Source: Rhizobium sp. BT03
GTDB lineage: Bacteria > Pseudomonadota > Alphaproteobacteria > Rhizobiales > Rhizobiaceae
Direction: 5' to 3'
DNA length: 64,000 bases
Assembly (NCBI RefSeq): GCF_030053155.1
Contig: NZ_CP125643.1
Coordinates: 62,001 to 126,000 of the forward strand
Position numbers and translations under genes: made by a program. The notes under the pieces were generated by a model. The model was not told the DNA's origin. It was given only the letters and a program-made list of their open reading frames with translations, and searched no databases. Shown here piece after piece: positions 18,014 through 28,850 of the stretch; within the stretch, counting starts at the first letter, position 1, and each line of letters starts with the position of its first letter.

Positions 18014-19504
18014 TCAACGCTTGCCGAAGCTGCCGGCGACCGCGCCGACAAAGTTTTGCAAGACGTACCCAGTCTCGTTCTCGCTCTTGGTATTCGTCAG
18101 TTCTTCTTCCACCGCATGCTGGCATTCCCACGGTGCCGGCTCCCGCACCTCCATCCAGATCGGATTGTGAATAGCAAGATCGATCTGGCGAACGAGCTCC
18201 ACCATGCCGTCATAGCCGGCATAGGGGTGGTGGCGTTCCTGGTTGATATCGAGCCAAGGTGTCTTGGCCTTCAGCGCGATGAATTGCGTGCGCCCGCCAG
18301 ACAACATGATGTCGGCTTTACCGTCGGCGAGCATGTTATAAAGCTCGCGCGGCGCCATCGACTCGAACAGGTGTTTTTCGTCTTTCAGGAGTTGCTTGAT
18401 ACGTTCCTTGTCTTCAGGCGTGGATTTCTTGACCGAGGTGCCCACGATCTCGATGCCCACCTCCATCAGCGCATGGACAACCGACCAGGACTTGACGCCG
18501 CCGGTGTTGAGCAACACGCGCTTGCCTTCAAGCCTTGGTCGATATGCTGCGAGTTTCATCCAGGCAATCGCCTCCTCCTCCGCGATCAATGCCTCGGTGC
18601 GCTCGAGGATTTCGGGATCCGCCCCCTGCATCACGAGCAGCTTGGCGATCTGTCTGAGTGCTTCCGAGGTGTCGGTAATTCCGTAAAAGGAGCCTTCGAA
18701 GAACGGGATATCCCAGAGCTCCTCCATTTTGCGGGCGAGGTTGATGAGTGCTGTCGAGCACACCAACATGGACGCCTTGGCGCGATGCGCAGAAGCAATG
18801 TCAAGATATCGGGCGTCTCCTGGAATGCAGGCCCTTACTCTGATCCCCAGCCGGTCAAGAAGCGGCTTTACCAGCCAAAACTCGCCGGATAGGTTGAACT
18901 CACCAATGATATTGATGTCGTAGGCGGTCACGTCGTTCGGCTCTACGCTGCCGATCACATGATCGAGCAACGCTTCACCGGCGAGCTTATTGCCAAGGTT
19001 CTTGGAGCCGGCAAAGCCCGGTGCGTTGACCGGCACCACCGGAAGGCCGAATTTTTCCGCGGCCCGCTTGCAGACGGCCTCGATGTCGTCGCCGATCAAT
19101 GCTGTCACACAGGTCGAATAGACGAAAATCGCCGGTGGAGCATAGGCCTCCTTGATCTCGCGGATTGCTTTAAAAAGTTTCCGCTCGCCGTGCCCCATCA
19201 CCACTTCGGTTTCAGTGAGGTCGGTCGTGAAACTGGTGCGCCAGAGCGTTGGACCTGAGGAAGCCGATCCGCGGTTGTCCCAGGAATTGCCCTCACAGCC
19301 GAGAGGCCCATGGATCAGGTGCGCGACGTCGGTGATCGGCTGCAGCACGATCTTGGCGCCATCGAAAGCGCATCCGCCGGCTGCCGCCCCGGGGATCAGC
19401 GGCTTCGAACAGCCGTTTTTGCGCGCCTTGGAATCCTTGCTGCGGTTCTTCTCGCAGGCAGGCTCGTCAAAGACATCCTGGACTTTAGCATTGAGCAAGG
19501 GCAT
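18014..19504 (-). CDS. nifE: NifE, alpha-like subunit of the NifEN cofactor scaffold
   Basis: 496 residues from the ATG at 19,504 (ttggagacc gives a ribosome site; a TTG four codons upstream is less likely). It pairs with NifN to mature the FeMo-co precursor. Visible are GGCAFDGAKIVLQPITDVAH with HGPLGCEGNSWDNRGS (P-cluster-like Cys), [20 protein letters not shown], and the C-terminal HHPYAGYDGMVELVRQIDLA. It follows nifK by 58 bp, a gap occupied by a hairpin. Confidence 0.96.
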   Translation of the reverse strand: MPLLNAKVQDVFDEPACEKNRSKDSKARKNGCSKPLIPGAAAGGCAFDGAKIVLQPITDVAHLIHGPLGCEGNSWDNRGSASSGPTLWRTSFTTDLTETEVVMGHGERKLFKAIREIKEAYAPPAIFVYSTCVTALIGDDIEAVCKRAAEKFGLPVVPVNAPGFAGSKNLGNKLAGEALLDHVIGSVEPNDVTAYDINIIGEFNLSGEFWLVKPLLDRLGIRVRACIPGDARYLDIASAHRAKASMLVCSTALINLARKMEELWDIPFFEGSFYGITDTSEALRQIAKLLVMQGADPEILERTEALIAEEEAIAWMKLAAYRPRLEGKRVLLNTGGVKSWSVVHALMEVGIEIVGTSVKKSTPEDKERIKQLLKDEKHLFESMAPRELYNMLADGKADIMLSGGRTQFIALKAKTPWLDINQERHHPYAGYDGMVELVRQIDLAIHNPIWMEVREPAPWECQHAVEEELTNTKSENETGYVLQNFVGAVAGSFGKR

Positions 19505-19527
19505 TGCGGTCTCCAAGTTCAGATGAA

Positions 19528-19555
19528 GGCGGCCGGCCTCACAAGGCCGACCGCC
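19528..19555. other. Intercistronic hairpin, nifK-nifE
   Basis: The arms ggcggccggcct (19,528-19,539) and aggccgaccgcc (19,544-19,555) pair over 12 bp with one mismatch and a 4-base loop. There is no T-run, so it is more likely an mRNA-stabilising or processing structure than a terminator. Confidence 0.6.
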
Positions 19556-19562
19556 GCCGCTC

Positions 19563-21104
19563 CTAGCGGGTCAGGTCGTAAGAATAGTCCGTCACACCCG
19601 GCTCGCTCGTCTCGCGATCGAGCTTGTCGAAGATCTTGTCGAGGATCGTCGTCAGGACGCGCAGGCCGCCCTGGTAGCCCATGAGCGGGAAACGGTGGTG
19701 ATGGTGCCGGTCGAATATCGGAAAGGTCAGCCGGATCAATGGGGTGCCGGTGTCGCGCTCGAGATACTTGCCATAGGAATTGCCGATCATAAGATCAACC
19801 GGCTCGGTAAAGAGCAGCGAGCGCAACGCCCACAGGTCCTTGCCCGCCCAGACCTGGGCATCCTTGCCGAAGGGCGAGGATGCGAGCAACGCCTTCATCT
19901 CGGCTTCCCAGGCCGACGTGCCGTTGGTAGCAAGGCAGTGGGTCGGCTCACCGCCGGTTTCCAAGACGAACCGGGCAACGGCGTAGACGAAGTCAGGATC
20001 GCCGTAGATCGCGTATTTCTTCCCGTGCAGCCAGGCTTGGCTATCTGCCATAGCGTCGACGAGACGGCCGCGTTCCAGGCCGATTGCCGGAGGAATTTCC
20101 TTGCCGGTAATCTCCGAGACCTTCATCAGGAATTCGTCGGTCGCCTGAACACCCAGCGGATAATGGAACGAAGCCGTAACCTGACCGACCTCCTTGCAAT
20201 ATTCCAGCGTTTTGCGCGTGTTATAGTGCTGCAGCGACAGGGTCGCTTCGGCATTCAACGCCGTTTTCAAGTCCTCGATCTTCGTGCCGCCGTCATACAT
20301 GCGGTACGTACCGTCAGACGGCGTGTCGAACTGGTCGGAGGCATCCTGGATGAAGATGTAGGATACGCCCATCATGTCGAGCAGGCGCTTCAGTTCGCGG
20401 TTGTTGCCGACGCAGAAGCCGTCGAAGCCGGGAATGATGTTGATGGCTTGAGCAACCTCCTTCCGCTCGTTGCCTTTCCAGAAGTTCTCCAGAATGCCCT
20501 TGATCATGCCGTCATAGCCATCGACGTGGCTGCCGACGAAGGCAGGCGTGTGGGCGAAAGGAACATCGAAGTCGTGCGGGACCGACCCTTCGTTCTTTGC
20601 GTTTTCGATGAAGCCGTGGAGGTCGTCTCCAATGACTTCGGCCATGCAGGTGGTCGAGACGGCGATCATCTTCGGATCGTAGAGCTTGTATGTATTGGCG
20701 AGCCCGTCGACCATGTTCTTCAACCCGCCGAACACTGCCGCGTCCTCCGTCATCGAGGACGAGACCGCCGATGAAGGCTCCTTGAAGTGACGCGACAGAT
20801 GCGAACGGTAATAAGCGACGCAGCCCTGGCTGCCATGGACGAAGGACATCGTTTGCTCAAAGCCTGCGGCTGCGAAGACGGCACCGAGCGGCTGGCAGGC
20901 TTTGGCCGGGTTCACGACCAGGGCTTCGCGGCCCAGGTTCTTTTCGCGATACTCCCAGGTCTTCGTGAAGTCGTTTTGATCGGCAACGACCTGATCCGGG
21001 TGGGGGCATTCGAAATTGGCTTTCTTCTCGGCGAGCATCTGCCTGTATTCCGGCTCGCGGAACAGGGGAGCATGGTCGAGAACTTTTTCCGCCGACTGCG
21101 GCAT
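19563..21104 (-). CDS. nifK: NifK, nitrogenase MoFe protein beta chain
   Basis: 513 residues from the ATG at 21,104, preceded by aagaaaggtgc; an upstream in-frame ATG lacks a ribosome site. NifK shares the P-cluster with NifD. Ligand regions are visible: [40 protein letters not shown] and [17 protein letters not shown]. The end, [20 protein letters not shown], is typical. Length and motifs are complete. It is the third gene of the nifHDKENX transcription unit; a strong hairpin separates it from nifD. Confidence 0.98.
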   Translation of the reverse strand: MPQSAEKVLDHAPLFREPEYRQMLAEKKANFECPHPDQVVADQNDFTKTWEYREKNLGREALVVNPAKACQPLGAVFAAAGFEQTMSFVHGSQGCVAYYRSHLSRHFKEPSSAVSSSMTEDAAVFGGLKNMVDGLANTYKLYDPKMIAVSTTCMAEVIGDDLHGFIENAKNEGSVPHDFDVPFAHTPAFVGSHVDGYDGMIKGILENFWKGNERKEVAQAINIIPGFDGFCVGNNRELKRLLDMMGVSYIFIQDASDQFDTPSDGTYRMYDGGTKIEDLKTALNAEATLSLQHYNTRKTLEYCKEVGQVTASFHYPLGVQATDEFLMKVSEITGKEIPPAIGLERGRLVDAMADSQAWLHGKKYAIYGDPDFVYAVARFVLETGGEPTHCLATNGTSAWEAEMKALLASSPFGKDAQVWAGKDLWALRSLLFTEPVDLMIGNSYGKYLERDTGTPLIRLTFPIFDRHHHHRFPLMGYQGGLRVLTTILDKIFDKLDRETSEPGVTDYSYDLTR

Positions 21105-21190
21105 AGTAAGCACCTTTCTTTTCATCGCGCCGCACCGGTGGCGGCAATGGGATGTCATCTGTCACGAGTGCGGATCAAGTCCGATGGGAA

Positions 21191-21229
21191 GAGCCTGGCC
21201 TGCCCCTTCCCAAGACAGGCCAGGCTCTC
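21191..21229. other. Intercistronic hairpin, nifD-nifK
   Basis: The arms agagcctggcctg (21,191-21,203) and caggccaggctct (21,217-21,229) form a perfect 13-bp stem with a 13-base loop. The structure abuts the nifD stop codon. No U-tract follows, so stabilisation or processing of the nifHD message is the likelier role. Confidence 0.75.
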
Positions 21230-22730
21230 ATTCGGCCGCAACCGCCTCAGCTGGCGCGGCCTCTTTTTTCCAGGGGACGTCGTAGAGATCCCACACCGGA
21301 TTATTGATGGCCAGATCCATGTCGCGGGCGAATATGGCGAAGCCGTCATAGCCGTGATACGGGCCGGAATAATCCCAGGAGTGCATCTGGCGGAAGGGGA
21401 TGCCCATCTTCTGCACCGGATACTTCTCTTTAATGCCGGACCCAACAAGGTCGGGGCGGATGCCTTCGATGAACTTTTCCAGCTCGTAACCGGTCACGTC
21501 GTCATAGATCAGCGTACCCTTGTTCACATAATGGCCGGTGCGCTGATAGTCGTCGTTGTGGGCGAACTCGTAGCCGGTGCCGACGATCCGCATGCCGAGG
21601 TCCTCATAGGCCGTGATGACGTGGCGAGGACGCAGGCCGCCGACATAGAGCATCACCGTCTTGCCTTCGAGGCGCGGCCGGTACTTATCGACGACAGCAT
21701 CGACCAGGGGCCGGTACTTGGTGATGACAGCCTCGGTCTTGTCGACGATTTCCGGACCGAAGTGCTTGGCTATTTCGCGCAGGGAGGTTTCGATCTGGGA
21801 CGGACCAAAGAAATTGTATTCCATCCACGGGATGCCGTATTTTTCCTCCATGTGCCGACAGATGTAGTTCATCGAGCGGTAGCAGTGGATGAGGTTCAGC
21901 TTGGCCTTTGGCGCGCGCTCGACCTCAGCGAGCGTGGCATCACCCGACCAGTTGCCGACCACGCGCAGCCCCACCTCCTCCAATAGAATGCGCGTAGCCC
22001 ACGCGTCGCCACCGATATTGTAGTCGCCGACGACGTTGACATCGTAAGGGCCGGTCTCAAACTCGACTTCGTTCTTGTCGAAAACCCAGTCACGGATGGC
22101 GTCGTTGGCGATGTGGTGGCCGAGCGATTGCGAGACGCCGCGGAAGCCCTCGCAGCGCACCGGCACGATCGTCTTTTCGTGCTCCTTGGCCTTCTTGCGC
22201 GACACCGCCTCAATGTCGTCGCCAATCAGCCCGATCGGGCATTCCGACTGCACGCTGATGCCGTTGTTGAGGGGGAAAAGCTCCTCGATCTCGTCGATGA
22301 CCTGTTCAAGCTTCTTGTCGCCGCCGAACACGATGTCCTTTTCCTGGAAGTCTGAGGTGAACTGCAGCGTCACGAACGTGTCGATGCCCGTCAGGCCGAC
22401 GTAGTAGTTGCGGCGTTGCGACCAGGAATAATGACCGCAACCGACCGGCCCGTGCGAGATGTGGACCATGTCCTTGACCGGCCCCCATACCACGCCTTTG
22501 GAACCGGCATAGGCGCAGCCGCGGATCGTCATCACGCCCGGAATGGACTTGATGTTCGATTTGACGTCGCATTCGGAAAGGGCCTTCGGCTCATCGCCAG
22601 GCTCGTCGCCGCTCGTTGCGACGCTGAGGTGCTTCTTGCGGCGCTTCGCCGCCTTGTCTGGATATTGCGCTAATACTTCCGCAATGAGCTGTTCATGCAA
22701 AACGCTGTCATTCTCGTAATCAAGGCTCAT
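21228..22730 (-). CDS. nifD: NifD, nitrogenase MoFe protein alpha chain
   Basis: 500 residues from the ATG at 22,730, which follows aaagggggcaggggccc; longer in-frame starts lack support. NifD holds FeMo-co. P-cluster ligand regions are present ([60 protein letters not shown]). The FeMo-co Cys region is [20 protein letters not shown] with its upstream [12 protein letters not shown], and the homocitrate/His ligand region is [20 protein letters not shown]. It is full length, and the product ends at the nifD-nifK hairpin. Confidence 0.98.
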   Translation of the reverse strand: MSLDYENDSVLHEQLIAEVLAQYPDKAAKRRKKHLSVATSGDEPGDEPKALSECDVKSNIKSIPGVMTIRGCAYAGSKGVVWGPVKDMVHISHGPVGCGHYSWSQRRNYYVGLTGIDTFVTLQFTSDFQEKDIVFGGDKKLEQVIDEIEELFPLNNGISVQSECPIGLIGDDIEAVSRKKAKEHEKTIVPVRCEGFRGVSQSLGHHIANDAIRDWVFDKNEVEFETGPYDVNVVGDYNIGGDAWATRILLEEVGLRVVGNWSGDATLAEVERAPKAKLNLIHCYRSMNYICRHMEEKYGIPWMEYNFFGPSQIETSLREIAKHFGPEIVDKTEAVITKYRPLVDAVVDKYRPRLEGKTVMLYVGGLRPRHVITAYEDLGMRIVGTGYEFAHNDDYQRTGHYVNKGTLIYDDVTGYELEKFIEGIRPDLVGSGIKEKYPVQKMGIPFRQMHSWDYSGPYHGYDGFAIFARDMDLAINNPVWDLYDVPWKKEAAPAEAVAAE

Positions 22731-22792
22731 GGGCCCCTGCCCCCTTTCAAGGTTCGGGTTAGGTCGTCGTCGCCGAAGCGGCTTTCTTGGAA

Positions 22793-22824
22793 GGACGCGC
22801 TGGCGCAAGGGCCAGCGCGTCCTG
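22793..22824. other. Intercistronic hairpin, nifH-nifD
   Basis: The arms aggacgcgctggc (22,793-22,805) and gccagcgcgtcct (22,812-22,824) form a perfect 13-bp GC-rich stem with a 6-base loop, 14 bp after the nifH stop. Such structures after nifH are known to help give more NifH than NifDK product; here that is inference. Confidence 0.75.
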
Positions 22825-22837
22825 TCGACAGCGGCAG

Positions 22838-23953
<1,116 letters not shown>

Positions 23954-24127
23954 TCACTTGCACCGCTAGGTCGACCGCGACTATCAGCAGGACAACGGAT
24001 CCGAAAACTGGAGACAATCGCACCCAGCTCCCAATCGAAAAATGTTGAAGCTTTCGATCCTGACCTGCCGCTGACGGCGATTAGAGCCTCGGCGGTCTTG
24101 AACCGCTCCCAAACGTTGGACCACCGG

Positions 24128-24366
24128 ATGCTAGAGTTTTCCGGCTTCATTCAGGGAGGCGGGCTGGTTGCGCCTCCCGAATTCACCAACGAGATCGGCG
24201 CCTTGTTGCCGATCGCACCATGAGGTCTTTCCTCATTGTAGTATCTACGCCAATCCTCCATCTTTTCGCGGGCATCCGCAAGGGTCAGGAACCAATGCTG
24301 GTTCAGGCATTCTGCACGGAAGCGGCCATTGAACGCTTCGATGAAAGCATTATCAGTCGGCTTTGA
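24128..24366 (-). mobile_element. IS3-family relic (end of orfB)
   Basis: The minus-strand frame from about 24,366 to 24,151 reads [20 protein letters not shown], then LNQHWFLTLADAREKMEDWR and RYYNEERPHGAIGNKAPISL. This is the C-terminal third of an IS3 (IS407/IS511-like) transposase, containing the Glu of the DDE triad. Everything 5' is missing. The relic is fused to the end of the SnoaL-like gene at about 24,366, so it truncated that gene. Confidence 0.85.
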
Positions 24367-24607
24367 ACTCAATCAGAATGTTCGTGATTTGATGGATGTT
24401 GCGCGGTCCCGTCTTGAAGACACCAAGGGCGAACTCGATGAAGCCCTCGGCCGAACCGGAATAGGTCCCGTGATTGTCACGTGCATCGGGCCAGTAGGAA
24501 CTGCGCAGCGCCCTTTCATCGGCGCGGTCTATCCCGCGGCAATACCGATAGAGGCAGTCGCGGAGCGCCTCGCGGTCGAGCAATTCGGTAATTTTTTTGT
24601 GTTTCAT
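24353..24607 (-). pseudogene. SnoaL/NTF2-like protein, 3' end cut by IS3
   Basis: 84 residues from the ATG at 24,607. It has the front of an NTF2-fold (SnoaL-like) enzyme: [40 protein letters not shown], then [11 protein letters not shown]. The family is usually 140-160 residues and includes small hydrolase/isomerase or dioxygenase beta-subunit-like proteins acting on cyclic compounds. The frame then runs into IS3 sequence and stops. It lies about 200 bp after the ferredoxin gene on the same strand, so it probably belonged to the P450 operon. Function is likely lost. Confidence 0.65.
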
Positions 24608-24811
24608 CGCTTGTCGCACATCTGATATCGGGGCGCTTACCCATCCAGTGACGCAGCCAGCTTTCAACTGCTCGGCTGACGTAAGGAAAAACCCTCCCTC
24701 TGCTTAGGCATGCATGTAAACAACTGCCCTTAGAAGTAGACATCAATGGGAGAGCTGCGGGTAAGGTGTTTGGACAGCGACGGCGCCGTCATGCACCAGT
24801 TGCGTTGCGTT

Positions 24812-25066
24812 TCAACCCCCACAATGTTGGTTGAACAAAAGGCGATCGAGCAACGCATCCGAAACGCAATCTATCTCCAGCGCACGTTCAGGGCAGGATC
24901 GAGCGCCTCGCGACGCGAACAGTTCGTCCCTCTCCTCGACATCGATTGCACCGGGCAGTATGTATCCCTCGTCGTCAAGATTGAATATTTCGGGCGCTTG
25001 GGCCCAGCATCTTGCATGACCTTGGCATTTGGAAGTGTGCACTATGACGCGCATACGGTACTCCAT
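24812..25066 (-). CDS. Small P450-type ferredoxin, probably [3Fe-4S]
   Basis: 84 residues from the ATG at 25,066 (gaggaaagac upstream). It has the pattern of actinobacterial and rhizobial P450 redox partners: VHTSKCQGHARCWAQAPEIF (Cys at about 14 and 20) with NLDDEGY, then ARSCPERALEI (last Cys). Only three cluster Cys are in the usual positions, which suggests a 3Fe-4S cluster. It starts 20 bp after the P450 stop and is surely its electron donor. Confidence 0.88.
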   Translation of the reverse strand: MEYRMRVIVHTSKCQGHARCWAQAPEIFNLDDEGYILPGAIDVEERDELFASRGARSCPERALEIDCVSDALLDRLLFNQHCGG

Positions 25067-25086
25067 GTCTTTCCTCCTCTCAATTA

Positions 25087-26304
25087 TCAGGACCAGTCCA
25101 GGATCAGATTCTCCATTCCAAACACGTGGCCCCCATAGGTGATGGGCGCCGTACCATCCTTGATACGGAAGTCAGGGATGCGCGACAGCCACTCCTCCAG
25201 GCCGATGACGATCTCTCGCCGGGCAAGGTGTGATCCAAGACAGCGATGGGGACCGTACGCAAAAGCGGTGTGGCGATTGTCTTCTCGTGCCAAATCGATC
25301 GTGTTCGGATTTTCGAATTCCACCGGATCACGATTGGCAATCATCGTGGCGCAGGAAATGTAGTCCCCCTTACGGATCGGCGCGCCTTCGAAATTGATAT
25401 CTTTCGTCGCCACACGGATCATCTGCACGGTCGAATAGGCGCGAAGCAGTTCTTCGGCTGCGAGCACAATTCGATCCGGTTTGCTCCGCAGCAATTCCTG
25501 TTCTGTCGGATTGCGCGCGAGATAGGCCAGGTCAAAGCCGATCGCCGTTGCCACGGTGTCCAGTCCCGCGACGAATAGAAGCACGCCTATTCCATGGATT
25601 TCCTGGTCTCTCAACAGGCGGCCGTCGACCTTTGCCTGCACGACGAAGGTCATGAAATCGTCGGCCGGTTCTTTGCGGCGCATCGCTGCAAGTTCATCGA
25701 TGAACGCCAAAATTGTTCGGGCGGCTGCGGTTCGTCTGATGCCGTCGCCGTGGAGCAGGTCCTTCCCCCAGCCCACGAATGTATTGAGGCGCTCATCGGA
25801 TAAGCCGAGCAAACGGAGGAAGATACTAACCGCAAAAGGAAAGGCGAAGTCCGTCAAGATGTCGCAGCTTGTGCTCGACGCGGAAATCTTGGAAATCAAC
25901 GCAATCGCCCGATCACGGACCGCCGGTTCAAGCTCCATTATCCGCCTGGGCGAAAGCAGCGGATTGAGAAGTGAGCGAAACACGCTGTGAGCCGGGGGGT
26001 CGAGTTCAAGCGGGATCAGCGGCCAGTTTTCGCCAAGCGCCGAGGCGAAAAGGCTCCGATGGCTGGAAAAGGTTCCGGTGTCCTGCAGCAATTTGCGTTG
26101 GTCCTGAGCGCGAACGATGACCCAGGTACCTCGGCCATCGCGCGTATTGCAGGGAGAATAAAAGATTCTCGGTCCATTATGGAGGCAAGCGACAGCTGCG
26201 TGCGGATCCCCATTTGGCATGCGCTCCATGCCGGGCGACGTGAACAGGCTGAAGTCCTTCACCATTTCGGGAGGGACATGTTCTGGAACCCTAATGGTAG
26301 CCAC
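25087..26304 (-). CDS. Cytochrome P450 (CYP127-like)
   Basis: 405 residues from a GTG at 26,304 (acaggagaaaagca gives a good ribosome site); longer starts are not needed. It is a soluble haem monooxygenase. Visible are the I-helix LLFVAGLDTVATAIGFDLAY (oxygen-binding Ala/Gly and Thr), the K-helix AAEELLRAYSTVQMIRVATK (ExxR), and the haem loop FAYGPHRCLGSHLARREIVI with the Cys ligand. The layout with a small ferredoxin matches the symbiotic-region CYP127A genes of rhizobia as I remember them; the substrate is unknown. The upstream promoter and NifA site imply expression in the nitrogen-fixing state. It is not one of the gibberellin P450s. Confidence 0.88.
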   Translation of the reverse strand: MATIRVPEHVPPEMVKDFSLFTSPGMERMPNGDPHAAVACLHNGPRIFYSPCNTRDGRGTWVIVRAQDQRKLLQDTGTFSSHRSLFASALGENWPLIPLELDPPAHSVFRSLLNPLLSPRRIMELEPAVRDRAIALISKISASSTSCDILTDFAFPFAVSIFLRLLGLSDERLNTFVGWGKDLLHGDGIRRTAAARTILAFIDELAAMRRKEPADDFMTFVVQAKVDGRLLRDQEIHGIGVLLFVAGLDTVATAIGFDLAYLARNPTEQELLRSKPDRIVLAAEELLRAYSTVQMIRVATKDINFEGAPIRKGDYISCATMIANRDPVEFENPNTIDLAREDNRHTAFAYGPHRCLGSHLARREIVIGLEEWLSRIPDFRIKDGTAPITYGGHVFGMENLILDWS

Positions 26305-26649
26305 TGCTTTTCTCCTGTCATCAAAGCCCCTTCGCCGAGAACGAATTCTCCTCGGAGAGGGAGCGAGCAAAATCGTTGAGCGCCAGATTTCCAATCTCAG
26401 CAGCGCGAGGCGCCAATGACATGCGATGCAGCGATCAGATCGCCGTGCGGCTCGAAATCCACGCTGCTTTGTTGGCCGAAGTCGAAATTTCTTGGATGCC
26501 TCGCCCGCCCTTCCGGTCGACATCGGATTTTCACGGGTACCTCTCTTCCGGTAAATGCGTTCTGAGCACAGATGCATTTTGATTTCCTCCGCTCCATGGC
26601 GGTCACCAAAGAAACCGGCCGACAGTCCTTGCCGCCCCGCAAGAAGAAC

Positions 26650-26665
26650 TTCAAAGTTCATGCCA
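26650..26665 (-). promoter_or_regulatory. Sigma54 promoter of the P450-ferredoxin operon
   Basis: Minus-strand tggcatgaactttgaa fits -24/-12 spacing, with the same TTGA -12 variant seen at nifH. It lies about 350 bp upstream of the chosen P450 start, leaving a long leader. Confidence 0.6.
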
Positions 26666-26754
26666 ATTTGATTGATTTGGCCGGAAAGAAATTTTTCAAT
26701 TGCCTTTCAGCGCTTTGGCTCAAGGCAGAACTAAAGATTGGCTGATCAAGGCCG

Positions 26755-26770
26755 TGTCGCGTATCTAACA
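26755..26770. promoter_or_regulatory. NifA site upstream of the P450 promoter
   Basis: tgtcgcgtatctaaca is an exact TGT-N10-ACA. It lies about 90 bp upstream of the -24 element, the same geometry as at nifH. Confidence 0.65.
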
Positions 26771-27199
26771 AAACCCGACATCAGGTGCCGGATGCCATCT
26801 ATTCAGGTGCGACTTTTTTCCAGCCACCACAGCCGGGGGCCAGAGACAGCGCGACGAGTAACGAATGTCCTGATGTACTGCGATGCAGTGGGATAGCTTG
26901 AGGGTGGGTAGCTTTGAATTGTGGCATCGAGCTAGCGGCGGAATTCCGGGAACAGCTCGAAGCGTGCTACTCCTTTGTCCTGAATGTCAGTTCTACCAGC
27001 CCGACGACACCACCCTAAGAGTCGGCGGCAATCTGCCGATTGGGTGTTGCCTGACAGCAATGGGTATGGTGGCCTACCGTCCGCCGAGACGGAAGGCGAT
27101 GGCCGCAGAAAGCCCGCTCAAGCGGCGGGCCGAAAATGCCGTCCGAAACAAATCCACAAACTACCCTGCCTGGCACGGCAAGAGCGTGGGTACGGAGAT
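26771..27199. other. Gene-free region between the P450 promoter and fnrN
   Basis: I find no convincing gene. Open frames here lack ribosome sites and family features. The right edge carries the fnrN promoter region. Confidence 0.5.
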
Positions 27200-27213
27200 T
27201 TGATCTGGATCAA
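27200..27213. promoter_or_regulatory. Anaerobox 1 (FNR/FixK-type site) of fnrN
   Basis: ttgatctggatcaa is a perfect TTGAT-N4-ATCAA palindrome, about 135 bp upstream of the fnrN start. Confidence 0.85.
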
Positions 27214-27231
27214 ATCGCAATCCCGATGAAA

Positions 27232-27245
27232 TTGATAGCCATCAA
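27232..27245. promoter_or_regulatory. Anaerobox 2 of fnrN
   Basis: ttgatagccatcaa is a second perfect TTGAT-N4-ATCAA, centred 32 bp from the first, about three helical turns. Two boxes allow activation at low and repression at high regulator levels, as known for fnrN autoregulation in Rhizobium. Confidence 0.85.
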
Positions 27246-27341
27246 AGACGCGCTGGAAGAAATAGGGATAGCCGAAGTCGCAACGGCCGCGTGGTCGTCT
27301 CGGGCATGTCCGGCATAGGCGGTTTTCGAAGGGATCAGGAC

Positions 27342-28058
27342 ATGGACGTCGCACGCAGTGAGGTTCTCGTGATTGGCACTTCCGTCGCTTGCCGTTCCTG
27401 CCAGGCGCGGCACGGCGTCGTTTGCGGCGCCTTGTCGGCTGGCCAGCTTAGCGAACTTGGCCGCCACTCGCTGCGCCGCAAGGTCGACGCAGGCTGCGAG
27501 ATCATTGCACAAGGATCGGAAAACTCTTTCTATTCGAACATCACGCGCGGCGTGGTGAAGCTCTGCAAGGTGATGTCGGACGGGCGCCAGCAGATCGTTG
27601 GCCTGCAATTCGCCCCCGATTTCGTCGGCCGCCCCTTCGTGCGCGAAAGCACGCTGTCGGCCGAGGCCGCGACCGATGCGGAGATCTGCGTGTTCCCCCG
27701 CAATTTGCTCGAACGCATGATATTGGAGACTAGGGAATTGCAGCGTAGCCTGCACGCTCAGGCGCTGAACGAGCTGGATGCCGCGCGCGAATGGATGCTG
27801 ACGCTCGGCCGGCGGACCGCCGAGGAGAAGGTCGCAAGCCTGCTCCACCTCATTGCCGCCCACGCCGAGACGGCGACGAGCACTGCCTTCGATCTGCCGC
27901 TATCGCGTGCCGAGATTGCCGACTTTCTCGGGCTGACGATCGAAACCGTCAGCCGCCAGTTGACCCGGCTTCGCAAAGAGGGCGTCATCCGCATCGAGAA
28001 CATCCGGCATATCACCGTGCCCGACATGGATGCGCTCGCAAAGAAAATCAGCGGGTAA
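27342..28058 (+). CDS. fnrN: FnrN, oxygen-sensing Crp/Fnr-family regulator
   Basis: 238 residues from the ATG at 27,342. The N-terminal Cys cluster (CRSCQARHGVVCGAL, about residues 17-31), plus a later Cys in the sensory domain, suits an oxygen-labile 4Fe-4S cluster as in Fnr. This separates it from FixK, which lacks the N-terminal cluster. A cyclic-nucleotide-type beta roll follows, then a helix-turn-helix recognising anaeroboxes (SRAEIADFLGLTIETVSRQL, about 190-209). Two anaeroboxes precede the gene. It would switch on fixNOQP- and nif-related genes under microaerobic conditions. It appears intact. Confidence 0.9.
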   Translation: MDVARSEVLVIGTSVACRSCQARHGVVCGALSAGQLSELGRHSLRRKVDAGCEIIAQGSENSFYSNITRGVVKLCKVMSDGRQQIVGLQFAPDFVGRPFVRESTLSAEAATDAEICVFPRNLLERMILETRELQRSLHAQALNELDAAREWMLTLGRRTAEEKVASLLHLIAAHAETATSTAFDLPLSRAEIADFLGLTIETVSRQLTRLRKEGVIRIENIRHITVPDMDALAKKISG

Positions 28059-28548
28059 TTACCACCCGCGTATTGGAAAGGCCAGCCTGGCGCGCCAGCG
28101 TAAAGAACTAGGCGGCATTGTCGGGATGCAGACGGACGTGCCGGGCGCTATCGAGCATTCCGGGCGAGAAAACTTCTAGTCCCGGAGCCGCCGGCTTGCA
28201 GCTCGGGATAGCCGCCGGGCAGGTGGGTGGCGTCGCCATCGGCGCCGGGCGCCCAGCAGGTCGCCAGCGAGCTGAGCGGTGAGCGGTGAGAGGAACAAAA
28301 TATCAGCTCCGCGGCGACGTCAGCCGAGCAACAAATGCTCGTAGGCCAAAGGCTACATAGCGCGACCCGGGTGCCGGTCGGCATCAGCCGATCGATATTG
28401 GCGGCTGCGAGCTCTTCACGCCCCCAACCTGCGGATATCCGCCATCGTCGTCTTCTGTGACGAAATTATCGGAGCCGTTTGCGTTTCACCATTTTTCGAT
28501 GCGCGGTCCGAGCCTGGCGCCCCCTTTTTGTCGGACCTCAAACTTTCT
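28059..28548. other. Region without a supported gene
   Basis: Only overlapping frames without ribosome sites occur between fnrN and the prxS control region. Base composition stays high in GC. I could not assign the sequence to any family. Confidence 0.45.
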
Positions 28549-28564
28549 TGTGCAGTTTCAAACA
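28549..28564. promoter_or_regulatory. Possible NifA site for prxS-rpoN2
   Basis: tgtgcagtttcaaaca is an exact TGT-N10-ACA, but it is 270 bp upstream of the -24 element, farther than at the other promoters here. Confidence 0.45.
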
Positions 28565-28835
28565 AGAAAACGTGCGCGGGTAGACATACGCACGAGCAGA
28601 ACCTCAAACCTCGTGACCCGCGCCTTCCCGCCGCGACCGGACTGGCGGGCAGTATGCTAAGGTTCTAAAAGGCGGCAGAGAAACCTTGATCGAGATGCGG
28701 TCGGAAGTAGCCGAAACAGCGCCCGGCCGTCAGCGCGGCACAACGGCTTCACAATTCGCTCGCCCGCACGAGCAGCGCACGAGTGCGGCGACGAAGGCCC
28801 TGTGCTGACCGCAAGTCCATCTCCTTCAGGCCAAA

Positions 28836-28850
28836 TGGCATGACGCTTGC
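28836..28850 (+). promoter_or_regulatory. Sigma54 promoter of prxS-rpoN2
   Basis: tggcatgacgcttgc matches -24/-12 (TGGCAT-N5-TTGC). It lies about 85 bp upstream of the prxS start. Confidence 0.75.

Noticed and set aside
19695..21986. Two long plus-strand frames (359 and 399 codons) across nifK and nifD
   Set aside because: They are exact antisense shadows of intact nifK and nifD, with no ribosome sites or family features.
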